NCBI GenBank assembly: GCA_914767715.1
Contig: OU612066.1
Location: forward strand, 19,070,283 to 19,134,282
From: Membranipora membranacea
Lineage: Eukaryota; Bryozoa; Gymnolaemata; Cheilostomatida; Membraniporidae
Direction: 5' to 3'
DNA: 64,000 nucleotides
The position numbers were made by a program, and so were the translations under genes. Under the pieces are notes generated by a model that saw only the letters and a list, made by a program, of their open reading frames with translations, was not told where the DNA came from and did no database searches. Of the stretch, positions 1 to 10,670 are shown piece by piece; within the stretch, counting starts at the first letter, position 1, and each line of letters opens with the position of its first letter.

Positions 1-284
1 CGACATACCAACAATGCAGATTTAACTGTGATTCTTAGGAAGATCGGGTCGTTCGAAAATATTTCTCACTAACATCGGATTATGGACATCTAGTGCCATC
101 ACCAAGATTGCTGATATATTTTATCCTGGACTATTGAGCTGATATGATAAGGCTCTGAAAACCTGTTATCTCTGCCCCTGACCAAGCATTGACATGTATC
201 AAACATCTCATTCACATATTAATGGAACTAATAATATCATAATAAAATATGAAAGAAAGTGTACTCAAATATAACATACCCAGT
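1..284. other. Unique left flank, no gene seen
   Basis: AT-rich single-copy-looking DNA with no open frame of note, no splice-bounded exon I can defend and no RNA gene. It runs into the first recognisable, diverged satellite monomer near 285. A short stretch around 251-266 (GAAAGAAAGTGT) faintly resembles the GCGAAAGTGT part of the monomer, so the true satellite edge may lie a little further left. Confidence 0.6.
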
Positions 285-643
285 CATTTATTCAGACTTA
301 GCTTTGCGCTGCAAATCTTTTGGCGCTAATATCGAATGATAGAACAAAAATTGGCGAAGTTATAGCGAAAAATGTCGTTAAAACACGTGAAAGTGTTTAT
401 CTCACTGAGTTGAGCATCTTGGTGAAAAAAGTACAATTTTGTTGAAAAACTTTCAAATTGAAACATTTATTCAAACTCAACTTTGCGCTGCAAATCTTTT
501 GGCGCTAATATCGGGACGATCGGACCAAAATTGGCGAAGTTATAGCGAAAAAAGTCGTAAAATCGCGCGAAAGTGTTTATCTCACTGAGTTGAGCATCTT
601 GGTGAAAAAAATGCGGATTTTGAAAAAACTTTCAAATTTCAAC
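285..643 (+). repeat. Diverged satellite monomers at array edge (+ orientation)
   Basis: About 1.9 copies of the 186-bp monomer, entering at the ATTTATTCAGACT part. They are the most diverged copies in the window: TTTGCGCTGCAAATC replaces the usual TTCGCTGCGAGTC, GGCGCTAATATCG replaces GCCGCAAATATCG, and the A-rich segment at 427-446 is rearranged (GTACAATTTTGTTG). Decay at an array edge is the usual expectation for satellites, where unequal exchange homogenises the interior better than the ends. The segment stops in mid-monomer at about 643, where the orientation flips. Confidence 0.9.
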
Positions 644-667
644 AGCGTTTTTACGACTTTTTTCGCT

Positions 668-2575
668 TTAACTTCGCCAATTTTGGTCCGATCGTCCCGA
701 TATTTGCGGCAAAAGACTCGCAGCGAAAAGCTGAGTCTGAATAAGTGTTTCAGTTTGAAATTTGAAAGTTTTTTCAAAATCCCCATTTTTTTTCACCAAG
801 ATGCTCAACTCAGTGAGATAAACACTTTCGCGCGTTTTTACGACTTTTTTCGCTATAATTTCGCCAATTTTGGTCCGATCGTCCCGATATTTGCGGCAAA
901 AGACTCGCAGCGAAAAGCTGAGTCTGAATAAGTGTTTCAGTTTGAAATTTGAAAGTTTTTTCAAAATCCGCATTTTTTTCACCAAGATGCTCAACTCAGT
1001 GAGATAAACACGTTCGCGCGTTTTTGCGACTTTTTTCGCTATAACTTCGCCAATTTTGGTCCGATCGTCCCGATATTTGCGGCAAAAGACTCGCAGCGAA
1101 AAGCTGAGTCTGAATAAGTGTTTCAGTTTGAAATTTGAAAGTTTTTTCAAAATCCGCATTTTTTTCACCAAGATGATCAACTCAGTGAGATAAACACTTT
1201 CGCGCGTTTTTACGACTTTTTTCGCTATAATTTCGCCAATTTTGGTCCGATCGTCCCGATATTTGCGGCAAAAGACTCGCAGCGAAAAGCTGAGTCTGAA
1301 TAAGTGTTTCAGTTTGAAATTTGAAAGTTTTTTCAAAATCCGCATTTTTTTCACCAAGATGCTCAACTCAGTGAGATAAACACTTTCGCGCGTTTTTACG
1401 ACTTTTTTCGCTATAACTTCGCCAATTTTGGTCCGATCGTCCCGATATTTGCGGCAAAAGACTCGCAGCGAAAAGCTGAGTCTGAATAAGTGTTTCAGTT
1501 TGAAATTTGAAAGTTTTTTCAAAATGCGCATTTTTTTCACCAAGATGATCAACTCAGTGAGATAAACACTTTCGTGCATTTTTACAACTTTTTTCGCTAT
1601 AACTTCGCCAATGTTGGTCCGATCGTCCCGATATTTGCGGCAAAAGACTCCCAGCGAAAAGCTGAGTCTGAATAAGTGTTTCAGTTTGAAATTTGAAAGT
1701 TTTTTCAATATCCGCATTTTTTTCACCACGATGCACAACTCGGTGAGATAAACACTTTCGCGCGTTTTTACGACTTTTTTCGCTATAATTTCGCCAATTT
1801 TGGTCCGATCGTCCCGATATTTGCGGCAAAAGACTCGCAGCGAAAAGCTGAGTCTGAATAAGTGTTTCAGTTTGAGATTTGAAAGTTTTTTCAAAATCCG
1901 CATTTTTTCACCAAGATGCTCACTCAACTCAGTGAGATAAACACTTTCGCGCGATTTTACGACTTTTTTCGCTTTAACTTCGCCAATTTTGGTCCGATCG
2001 TCCCGATATTTGCGGCAAAAGACTCGCAGCGAAAAGCTGAGTCTGAATAAGTGTTTCAGTTTGAAATTTGAAATTTTTTCCAAAATCCGCATTTTTTTCA
2101 CCAAGATGCTCAACTCGGTGAGGTAAACACTTTCGCGCGTTTTTACGACTTTTGTCGCTATAACTTCGCCAATTTTGGTCCGATCATCCCAATATTTGCG
2201 GCAAAAGACTCGCAGCGAAAAGCTGAGTCTGAATAAGTGTTTCAGTTTGAAATTTGAAAGTTTTTTCAAAATCCGCATTTTTTTCACCAAGATGCTCAAC
2301 TCAGTGAGATAAACACTTTCGCGCGTTTTTACGACTTTTTTCACTATAACTTCGCCAATTTTGGTCCGATCGTCCCGATATTTGCGGCAAAAGACTCGCA
2401 GCGAAAAGCTGAGTCTGAATAAGTGATTCAGTTTGAAATTTGAAAGTTTTTTCAAAATCCGCATTTTTTTCACCAAGATGCTCAACTCAGTGAGATAAAC
2501 ACTTTCGCGCGATTTTACGACTTTTTCGCTATAACTTCGCCAATTTTGGTCCGATCGTCCCGATATTTGCGGCAA
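668..2575 (-). other. Long repeat-derived open frame (635 codons), probably not a gene
   Basis: The frame runs through about ten monomers because 186 = 3 x 62. It encodes a 62-residue, Lys/Arg-rich repeat with blocks such as MRILKKLSNF, HLFRLSFSLRVF and YRDDRTKIGEV. No known domain is recognisable. There is no start context, signal peptide or unique terminal exon: it begins and ends inside ordinary monomers. Other frames and the opposite strand of the same DNA are also open for one to several monomers. The most abundant monomer type elsewhere in the window has TGA in this frame, so the frame is not conserved as the family expands. I treat it as fortuitous; a satellite-encoded peptide is possible but unsupported. 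Confidence 0.85.
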
Positions 2576-3412
2576 AAGACTCGCAGCGAAAAGCTGAGTC
2601 TGAATAAGTGTTTGAGTTTGAAATTTGAAAGTTTTTTCAAAGTCCGCATTTTTTCACCAAGATGCTCAACTCAGTGAGATAAACACTTTCGCGCGATTTT
2701 ACGACTTTTTTCGCTATAACTTCGCCAATTTTAGTCCGACCGTCCCGATATTTGCGGCAAAAGACTCGCAGCGAAAAGCTGAGTCTGAATAAGTGTTTCA
2801 GTTTGAAATTTGAAAGTTTTTTCAAAATCCGCATTTTCTTCACCAAGATGCTCAACTCAGTGAGATAAACACTTTCGTGCGTTTTTACAACTTTTTTCGC
2901 TATAACTTCGCCAATTTTGATCCGATCGTCTCGACATTTGCGGCAAAAGACTCGCAGCGAAAAGCTGAGTCTGAATAAGTGTTTCAGTTTGAAATTTGAA
3001 AGTTTTTTCAAATTGGCATTTTTTTCACCAAGATGCTCAACTCAGTGAGATGAACACTTTCGCGCGTTTTTACGACTTTTTTCGCTATAACTTCGCCAAT
3101 TTTGGTCCGATCGTCCCGATATTTGCGGCAAAAGACTCGCAGCGAAAAGCTGACTGAATAAGTGTTTCAGTTTGAAATTTGAAAGTTTTTTCAAAATGCG
3201 CATTTTTTTCACCAAGATGCTCAACTCAGTGGGATAAACACTTTCGCGCGTTTTTACGACTATTTTCGCTATTACTTCGCCAATTTTGGACCGATCGACC
3301 CGATATTTGCGGCAAAAGACTCGCAGCGAGAAACAGAGTCTGAATAAGTGTTTGAGTTAGAAATTTGAAAGTTTTTTCAAAATCCCCATTTTTTTTCACC
3401 AAGATGCTCAAC

Positions 3413-5080
3413 TCAGTGAGATAAACACTTTCGCGCGTTTTTACGACTTTTTTCGCTATAACTTCGCCAATTTTGGTCCGATCGTCCCGATATTTGCGGC
3501 AAAAGACTCGCAGCGAAAAGCTGACTGAATAAGTGTTTCAGTTTGAAATTTGAAAGTTTTTTCAAAATGCGCATTTTTTTCACCAAGATGCTCAACTCAG
3601 TGAGATAAACACTTTCGCGCGTTTTTATGACTTTTTTCGCTATAACTTCGCCAATTTTGGTCCGAGCGTCCCGATATTTGCAGCAAAAGACTCGCAGCGA
3701 AAAGATGAGTCTGAATAAGTGTTTCAGTTTGAAATTTGAAAGTTTTTTCAAAATCCGCATTTTCTTCACCAAGATGCTCAACTCAGTGAGATAAACACTT
3801 TCGTGCGTTTTTACAACTTTTTTCGCTATAACTTCGCCAATTTTGGTCCGATCGTCCCGATATTTGCGGTAAAAGACTCGCAGCAAAAAGCTGAGTCTGA
3901 ATAAGTGTTTGAGTTTGAAATTTGAAAGTTTTTTCAAAATCCGCATTTTTTTCACCAAGATGCTCAACTCAGTGAGATAAACACTTTCGCGCGTTTTTAC
4001 GACTTTTTTCGCTATAACTTCGCCAATTTTGGTCCGATCGTCCCAATATTTGCGGCAAAAGACTCGCAGCGAAAATATGAGTCTGAATAAGTGTTTCAGT
4101 TTGAAATTTGAAAGTTTTTTCAAAATCCGCAATTTTTTCACCAAGATGCTCAACTCGGTGAGATAAACACTTTCGCGCGTTTTTACGACTTTTTTCGCTA
4201 TAACTTCGCCAATTTTGGTCCGAGCGTCCCGATATTTGCAGCAAAAGACTCGCAGCGAAAAGCTGAGTCTGAATAAGTGTTTCAGTTTGAAATTTGAAAG
4301 TTTTTTCAAAATCCGCATTTTTTTCACCAAGATGCTCAACTCAGTGAGATAAGCACTTTCGCGCGTTTTTACGACTTTTTTGCTACAACTTCGCCAATTT
4401 TGGTCCGATCGTCCCGATATTTGCGGCAAAAGACTCGCAGCGAAAAGCTGAGTCTGAATAAGTGTTTGAGTTTGAAATTTGAAAGTTTTTTCAAAATCCG
4501 CATTTTTTTCACCAAGATGCTCAACTGAGTGAGATAAACACTTTCGCACGTTTTTACGACTTTTTTCGCTATAACTTCGCCAATTTTGGTCCGATCGTCC
4601 CGATATTTGCGGCAAAAGACTCGCAGCGAAAATATGAGTCTGAATAAGTGTTTCAGTTTGAAATTTGAAAGTTTTTTCAAAATCCGCATTTTCTTCACCA
4701 TGATGCTCAACTCGGTGAGATAAACACTTTCGCGCGTTTTTACGACTTTTTTCGCTATAACTTCGCCAATTTTGGTCCGATCGTCCCGATATTTGCGGCA
4801 AAAGACTCGCAGCGAAAAGCTGACTGGATAAGTGTTTCAGTTTGAAATTTGAAAGTTTTTTCAAAATGCGCATTTTTTTCACCAAGATGCTCAACTCAGT
4901 GAGATAAACACTTTCGCGCGTTTTTACGACTTTTTTCGCTATAACTTCGCCAATTTTGGTCCCAGCGTCCCGATATTTGCAGCAAAAGACTCGCAGCGAA
5001 AAGCTGAGTCTGAATAAGTGTTTCAGTTTGAAATTTGAAAGTTTTTTCAAAATGCGCATTTTTTTCACCAAGATGCTCAA
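3413..5080 (-). other. Second long repeat-derived open frame (555 codons), probably not a gene
   Basis: Same phenomenon as the frame at 668-2575. Here 4-bp monomer deletions shift the reading between two of the monomer's frames (the MRILKKLSNF frame and the FEKTFKFQTETLIQTQ frame) and both stay open, which shows how permissive the repeat is rather than indicating selection on a protein. No unique sequence at either end and no domain recognised. Confidence 0.85.
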
Positions 5081-5976
5081 CTCAGTGAGATAAGCACTCT
5101 CGCGCGTTTTTACGACTTTTTTCGCTACAACTTCGCCAATGTTGGTCCGATCGTCCCGATATTTGCGGCAAAAGACACGCAGCGAAAAGCTGAGTCTGAA
5201 TAAGTGTTTCAGTTTGAAATTCGAAAGTTATTTCAAAATCCGCATTTTTTTCACCAAGATGCTCAACTCAGTGTGATAAACAGTTTCGCGCGTTTTTACA
5301 ACTTTTTTCGCTATAATTTCGCCAATTTTGGTCCGATCGTCCCGATATTTGCGGCAAAAGACTCGCAGCGAAAAGCTGAGTCTGAATAAGTGTTTCAGTT
5401 TGAAATTTGAAAGTTTTTTCAAAATGCGCATTTTTTTCACCAAGATGCTCAACTCAGTGAGATAAACACTTTCGCGCGTTTTTACGACTTTTTTCGCTAT
5501 AACTTCGCCAATTTTGGTCCGAGCGTCCCGATATTTGCAGCAAAAGACTCGCAGCGAAAAGCTGAGTCTGAATAAGTGTTTCAGTTTGAAATTTGAAAGT
5601 TTTTTCAAAATGCGCATTTTTTTCACCAAGATGCTCAACTCAGTGAGATAAGCACTCTCGCGCGTTTTTACGACTTTTTTCGCTACAACTTCGCCAATGT
5701 TGGTCCGATCGTCCCGATATTTGCGGCAAAAGACACGCAGCGAAAAGCTGAGTCTGAATAAGTGTTTCAGTTTGAAATTCGAAAGTTATTTCAAAATCCG
5801 CATTTTTTTCACCAAGATGCTCAACTCAGTGTGATAAACAGTTTCGCGCGTTTTTACAACTTTTTTCGCTATAATTTCGCCAATTTTGGTCCGATCGTCC
5901 CGATATTTGCGGCAAAAGACTCGCAGCGAAAAGCTGAGTCTGAATAAGTGTTTCAGTTTGAAATTTGAAAGTTTTT
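4861..5976 (-). repeat. 558-bp (3-monomer) tandem duplication
   Basis: 4861-5418 and 5419-5976 are near-identical trimers offset by exactly 558 bp (3 x 186). Shared private variants are the CGAAAGTTATTTC segment (5222 and 5780), GATAAGCACTCTCG (about 5090 and 5648), AAAGACACGCAGCG and CAGTGTGATAAACAGT. The one difference I noticed is CCCAGCG (near 4963) versus CCGAGCG (near 5521). A recent local duplication within the inverted block. Confidence 0.92.
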
Positions 5977-6062
5977 TCAAAATGCGCATTTTTTTCACCA
6001 AGATGCTCAACTCAGTGAGATAAACACTTTCGCGCGATTTTACGACTTTTTTCGCTATAACT

Positions 6063-7184
6063 TATCTCACTGAGTTGAACATCTTGGTGAAAAAAATGCG
6101 CATTTTGAAAAAACTTTCAAATTTCAAACTGAAACACTTATTCAGAATCAGCTTTTCGCTGCGAGTCTTTTGCCGCAAATATCGGGACGATCGGACCAAA
6201 ATTGGCGAAGTTATAGCGAAAAAAGTCGTAAAATCGCGCGAAAGTGTTTATCTCACTGAGTTGAGCATCTTGGTGAAAAAAATGCGCATTTTGAAAAAAC
6301 TTTCAAATTTCAAACTGAAACACTTATTCAGACTCAGCTTTTCGCTGCGAGTCTTTTGCCGCAAATATCGGGACGATCGGACCAAAATTGGCGAAGTTAT
6401 AGCGAAAAAAGTCTAAAATCGCGCGAAAGTGTTTATCTCACTGAGTTGAGCATCTTGGTGAAAAAAAGCGCATTTTGAAAAAACTTTCAAATTTCAAATT
6501 GAAACACTTATTCTGACTCAGTTTTTCGCTGCGAGTCTTTTGCCGCAAATATCGGGACGATCAGACCAAAATTGGCGAAGTTATAGCGAAAAAAGTCGTA
6601 AAAACGCGCGAAAGTGTTTATCTCACTGAGTTGAGCATCTTGGTGAAAAAAATGCGCATTTTGAAAAAACTTTCAAATTTCAAACTGAAACACTTATTCA
6701 GACTCAGCTTTTCGCTGCGAGTCTTTTGCCGCAACCATCGGGACGATCGGACCAAAATTGGCGAAGTTATAGCGAAAAAAGTCGTAAAATCGCGCGAAAG
6801 TGTTTATCTCACTGAGTTGAGCATCTTGGTGAAAAAAATGCGCATTTTGAAAAAACTTTCAAATTTCAAATTGAAACACTTATTCTGACTCAGTTTCTCG
6901 CTGCGAGTCTTTTGCCGCAAATATCGGGACGATCGGACCAAAATTGGCGAAGTTATCGCGAAAAAAGTCGTAAAAATGCGCGAAAGTGTTTATCTCACTG
7001 AGTTGAGCATCTTGGTGAAAAAAATGCGCATTTTGAAGAAACTTTCAAATTTCACACTGAAACACTTATTCAGAGTCAGCTTTTCGCTGCGAGTCTTTTG
7101 CCGCATATATCGGGACGATCGGACCAAAATTGGCGAAGTTACAGCGAAAAAAGTCGTAAAAACGCGCGAAAGTGTTTATCTCAC
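6063..7184 (+). repeat. 186-bp satellite array, six monomers (+ orientation)
   Basis: Six head-to-tail monomers between the inversion point at 6062 and the element insertion at 7185. Both TTCAGACTCAGCTTTTCG and TTCTGACTCAGTTT subtypes are present. Together with the inverted block to the left it forms a large imperfect inverted repeat. The last monomer stops at GTTTATCTCAC, and the next part of the same monomer resumes at 9912, so this segment and the array beginning at 9912 were once continuous. Confidence 0.96.
7178..7184. repeat. Left target site duplication ATCTCAC
   Basis: The monomer reads GTTTATCTCACTGAG. ATCTCAC lies directly before the element's CAAGGG end and is repeated exactly at 9912-9918 directly after its CCCTTG end. 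Counting one more base outward gives 7 of 8 matches (TATCTCAC versus GATCTCAC), compatible with the 8-bp duplications known for hAT elements. Confidence 0.85.
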
Positions 7185-7217
7185 CAAGGGCATAGTTTAG
7201 GGGTAGGCAACGAGACT
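7185..7217 (+). repeat. Left terminal inverted repeat
   Basis: CAAGGG, then an extra CATAGTT, then TAGGGGTAGGCAACG and AGACT. It pairs with the complement of the right end (CAAGGG, TAGGGGTTGGCAACG, GTCTC, AGACT), with one substitution in the 15-base core and small length differences on either side of it. Confidence 0.75.
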
Positions 7218-7893
7218 GATAGTACTGTCTTAGTCCTGTTTCGATGTATTTCAATTGTCATAGATATTTTATGATATTACTTCGGAAATAATAGACCAGG
7301 TCTATATAGTCCTAGAAAACAATACAGACAAACATTACTGGTGTTATTTTTTCCCTATCATGAGAAGAAATCAGGCTATCAATCATTGTTTACAAAATCC
7401 TAGCAACTAGATGAGATGTTGGACAAATTAAATGTGGATAAGTCTCTCTCTCATGCAAACTGCATAGCAGATGACATAAATCTGACAATTGTGTCCGAAA
7501 CAGTAATAGGTCACCGACAGTCTAGGGATACATTTGGACCACTCAGTCACTAAAATATCCTCTTTTTTTTCTGTCCCTGCAACTCCCCTCAATGGTTGTA
7601 CTCTTCTTGGTGGTACAAGCACAATGAGCTTCCTACCTCTGCAGTTAGTCCACTCATCCCTGAGACACATAATCAGGAGCCAATAATAATATAGGGAAAA
7701 TACCCACTAGGTTAACTTGTCAGTGCAGTCAGTAAGGAGTAACTCTTGGTTTTAGGTATCTAATGATTTTATAAGTAGCATGAATAATGATGGTATTCGA
7801 TGTGTCTAGCAGTTCTATAGAAATCTATGTCCTGGCCATATTCAACATGTTATAATTTTCTTTTCTATTCGCAAACATTTATTATGCATATAC

Positions 7894-7911
7894 ATTATAT
7901 TATATATATAT
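7894..7911. repeat. TA-rich microsatellite inside the element
   Basis: A short imperfect (TA)n tract within the inserted element, of the kind common in AT-rich non-coding DNA. Confidence 0.6.
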
Positions 7912-8761
7912 TCTTACTTCAACTCAGTGTTTTTAAGTGTAGAAATGGTATGAATCAACCCAAGTCTAGTCAATCACATAGAATACATCATGATAATTTT
8001 ACTTGAACAAGATGCAGATGCAATAAAAGGAATGCATTGGTGAAGTTTTAGGGTTTTTTGGTTTATTGCAGCATTTTCTCAAAAGACAGCTAGTATCATC
8101 CCAGCTCATATGCAGGTAGATTACTTTTCAAGTTAACGAGTTTACATTTCCCTGTAAAGACGAAAGTTTTTTATTCCATGCATATGGACATAAAAGCCGG
8201 TAAATTTTATCAAGCCGACTCTTCTTCATTCTATGAGGAAGTTCAATATAAAGAAAATCTCATAACACAACTTGTCAATGAGTCTTATTAGTAATCCTTT
8301 CAGTTTCCGTGTTTACGCTTTGTAACAGCCAACCATGTTGTGTTATCACCAACAGATTGTCACACTGCTCGCTTTCTGCTCTTTCCGACTGTGGAATAGG
8401 CACCCGCGGAATTTCTTACTTGAATTGACTGACTTATTATATAGGCTCACCTGTAAAATATAAATTATCACGTCATGATTTTCATTGAAATCCCTGTTCT
8501 GTTACACAATAAAACATAATATTGAAAGCAGTCTTATTGATCATCGATGACTTCTGACATTAATCAGGTCAAGATGTAATAATTGCTCAGACCAGGATGT
8601 TTGGACCTCCCAGATCAGACTGGGTTGTTTATTGACAACTTTTTCAACACTTTGGAGTTGTCCTCCCCTTAATTCTGCAGTCATAGAGAGGTTGCAACTC
8701 CCAAAATTGTTCATATTGCCAAGCCATGTGAATACTGTACAAAAGAAAAATAATGACTTGA

Positions 8762-8795
8762 TTTAGCCTGAGCAGGCTAGGCTGCCCAGGCTAAA
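8762..8795. repeat. 34-bp near-perfect palindrome inside the element
   Basis: TTTAGCCTG at one end and CAGGCTAAA at the other, with AGCAGGCTAGGCTGCC between them. The sequence is almost its own reverse complement over 34 bp, with one mismatched pair, so it could extrude as a hairpin. It may be a folded-back remnant of a small nested inverted-repeat element. Confidence 0.8.
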
Positions 8796-8951
8796 CTTGA
8801 TTGACATTGCATTAGCTCTGATGCAGATAGAACTGCATGGCTTTTGCAGATTTCGAATGCTGCATTATCATAATTGCCTGGTGTGCAGCTCTACTAGTAG
8901 CCCATACTTTTGTCAAGGAATATTGTACTTTAAAAATACCTGCTACATTCT

Positions 8952-8970
8952 ATTGTCTTGGCAAGACAAT
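8952..8970. repeat. 19-bp hairpin ATTGTCTTG-G-CAAGACAAT
   Basis: Perfect 9-bp arms around a single central base, inside the inserted element and about 160 bp from the 34-bp palindrome. Function unknown. Confidence 0.8.
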
Positions 8971-9818
8971 TCTGTTTCTTTGATAAGCACACAAAAGTCA
9001 TGTGCTGCACCAGTAGCTATAGGTAGTAGCTGTAAGAATCATTCCAGTGTCCTATAAAAGAAGAAAGAGTCCTAGCTAGTAGCAACTTGACTACTAGAGT
9101 ACTTTGTAGAGGTAGACTAGGCAGGTTGTTTAGCTGAACATTTCCCAGTAGAAGGCCCAAAGGACACAAAAATAACAGTATTATATCTCAGATACAGCTA
9201 ATCTGGGTGATATATAGCATAGGAACACACATATGTGACACAACATCAAGCTAATGTCACAGCAAAGCTAACAAGAGGGTAATGGCAGTCAAGAGTTCAG
9301 ATTGTGAGGCGGAAAAGAGGTGTTGTCATCATAAGCCAGAATTTAAGAACCACATCACCCTAAATCATAGGCAATGAGTGAAATCCAAGGCACAAACATG
9401 TGTAGAACAAATATTCGACATCACTTTTTGTGTTTACTCATTCATCAGGTGGCAGTTACATTGCATTTAAAAGGTTAAAATTGAAAATTTCAGTAATATA
9501 AAATATCACATTAAAGCTAAGATTGCAAGCAAAATCGGGCAGTGACAACATATCTTATTTACAAGAGGGAACAATGAAGATCTTATAAGAATTCAGAAGG
9601 GGCTTTTAGACCCAAATATTCAACAGCAACAAACTGAGTCATAATTTAAATAAGTCAATTTTTAAAGCAAATATTCAAGATTTACCACCACATCTTTGGC
9701 ACATCATTACAATGTGACCGCCATTTCATAGGCTCTTTTCATTGTGATAAATCAAATCTACAGTCTTTCTTACCTCTGTTATGTCATTTTGAAGTGTATT
9801 AATCCTTATCCAGTAGGA

Positions 9819-9849
9819 GAAATGTCATTGCATCAAGAAATGACATTTC
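9819..9849. repeat. Subterminal hairpin with 11-bp arms
   Basis: GAAATGTCATT at 9819-9829 and AATGACATTTC at 9839-9849 are perfect reverse complements around a 9-base loop, ending 62 bp inside the element's right terminus. Subterminal repeats and hairpins are common in hAT-like and other terminal-inverted-repeat elements, where they can bind transposase; that role here is inference. Confidence 0.8.
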
Positions 9850-9880
9850 AAAAAAATTCAGCCCTTTGATCTTTATACGT

Positions 9881-9911
9881 AGTCTGAGACCGTTGCCAAC
9901 CCCTACCCTTG
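9881..9911 (-). repeat. Right terminal inverted repeat
   Basis: AGTCTGAGACCG, TTGCCAACCCCTA, CCCTTG. Read on the minus strand it starts CAAGGG-TAGGGGTTGGCAACG, matching the left end at 7185-7217. It lies directly before the ATCTCAC duplication at 9912. Confidence 0.75.
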
Positions 9912-9918
9912 ATCTCAC
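9912..9918. repeat. Right target site duplication ATCTCAC
   Basis: Exact repeat of 7178-7184, directly after the element's CCCTTG end; the satellite monomer resumes here in phase (ATCTCACTGAGTTGAG). Confidence 0.85.
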
Positions 9919-10670
9919 TGAGTTGAGCATCTTGGTGAAAAAAATGCGCATTTTAAAAAAATAACTTTCAAATTTCAAACTGAAACACTTATTCAGACTC
10001 AGCTTTTCGCTGCGAGTCTTTTGCCGCAAATATCGGGATGATCGGACCAAAATTGGCGAAGTTATAGCGAAAAAAGTCGTAAAATCGCGCGAAAGTGTTT
10101 ATCTCACTGAGTTGAGCATCTTGGTGAAAAAAAAATGCTCATTTTAAAAAAACTTTCAAATTTCAAATTGAAACACTTATTCTGACTCAGTTTCTCGCTG
10201 CGAGTCTTTTGCCGCAAATATCGGGACGATCGGACCAAAATTGGCGAAGTTATAGCGAAAAAAGTCGTTAAATCGCGCGAAAGTGTTTATCTCACTGAGT
10301 TGAGCATCTTGGTGAAAAAAATGCGCATTTTGAAAAAACTTTCAAATTTCAAATTGAAACACTTATTCAGACTCAGCTTTTCGCTGCGAGTCTTTTGCCG
10401 CAAATATCGGGACGATCGGACCAAAATTAACGAAGTTATAGCGAAAAAAGTCATAAAATCGCGCGAAAGTGTTTATCTCACTGAGTTGAGCATCTTGGTG
10501 AAAAAAAGCGCATTTTGAAAAAACTTTCAAATTTCAAATTGAAACACTTATTCTGACTCAGTTTCTCGCTGCGAGTCTTTTGCCGCAAATATCGGGACGA
10601 TCGGACCAAAATTGGCGAAGTTATAGCGAAAAAAGTCGTAAAAACGCGCGAAAGTGTTTATCTCACTGAG

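Larger units (their letters stand above)
644..6062 (-). repeat. Inverted 186-bp satellite array, about 29 monomers
   Basis: Tandem monomers read on the minus strand, spaced 186 bp with few indels. Most carry ATGCGGATTTTG, where the + strand arrays to the right have ATGCGCATTTTG, and TTCAGACTCAGCTTTTCGCTG rather than the later TTCTGACTCAGTTTCTCGCTG, so this is an older or separate subfamily. Diagnostic variants include a 4-bp deletion (GCTGACTG for GCTGAGTCTG on the + strand) near 3150, 3520 and 4820, a 4-bp insertion near 1920, and GAGCGTCCCGATATTTGCAGC copies near 3665, 4223 and 5521. With AGA instead of TGA at one codon, one frame stays open for up to ten monomers (see the entries at 668 and 3413). 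Confidence 0.97.
7185..9911. mobile_element. hAT-like non-autonomous DNA transposon inserted in satellite (2727 bp)
   Basis: Seen: the satellite is interrupted without loss of monomer sequence, the insert begins CAAGGG and ends CCCTTG, has imperfect terminal inverted repeats of about 30 bp, and is flanked by the 7-bp direct repeat ATCTCAC. Known: hAT-superfamily ends commonly resemble CAGGGGTNGGCAAC and make 8-bp target duplications; both ends here contain TAGGGGT(A/T)GGCAACG. Inferred: a hAT-like element. The interior is AT-rich with short open frames only (80 codons at 7428-7670 on the minus strand, 86 codons at 8797-9057 on the plus strand). Neither shows a transposase motif, BED zinc finger or RNase H-like core that I recognise, so it is probably non-autonomous or long decayed. 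The interior has several hairpins and a short TA-rich tract at 7894-7911. It could instead be a composite with older nested elements. Confidence 0.72.

Noticed and set aside
668-5080. Giant repeat-protein genes on the minus strand
   Set aside because: The open frames are explained by a 186-bp period divisible by three. They have no unique ends or domains, and the equivalent frame is closed by TGA in the main monomer type.
7428-9057. Transposase gene inside the inserted element (7428-7670 minus, 8797-9057 plus)
   Set aside because: Both frames are under 90 codons and show no BED zinc finger, RNase H-like or hAT dimerisation motif that I can recognise.
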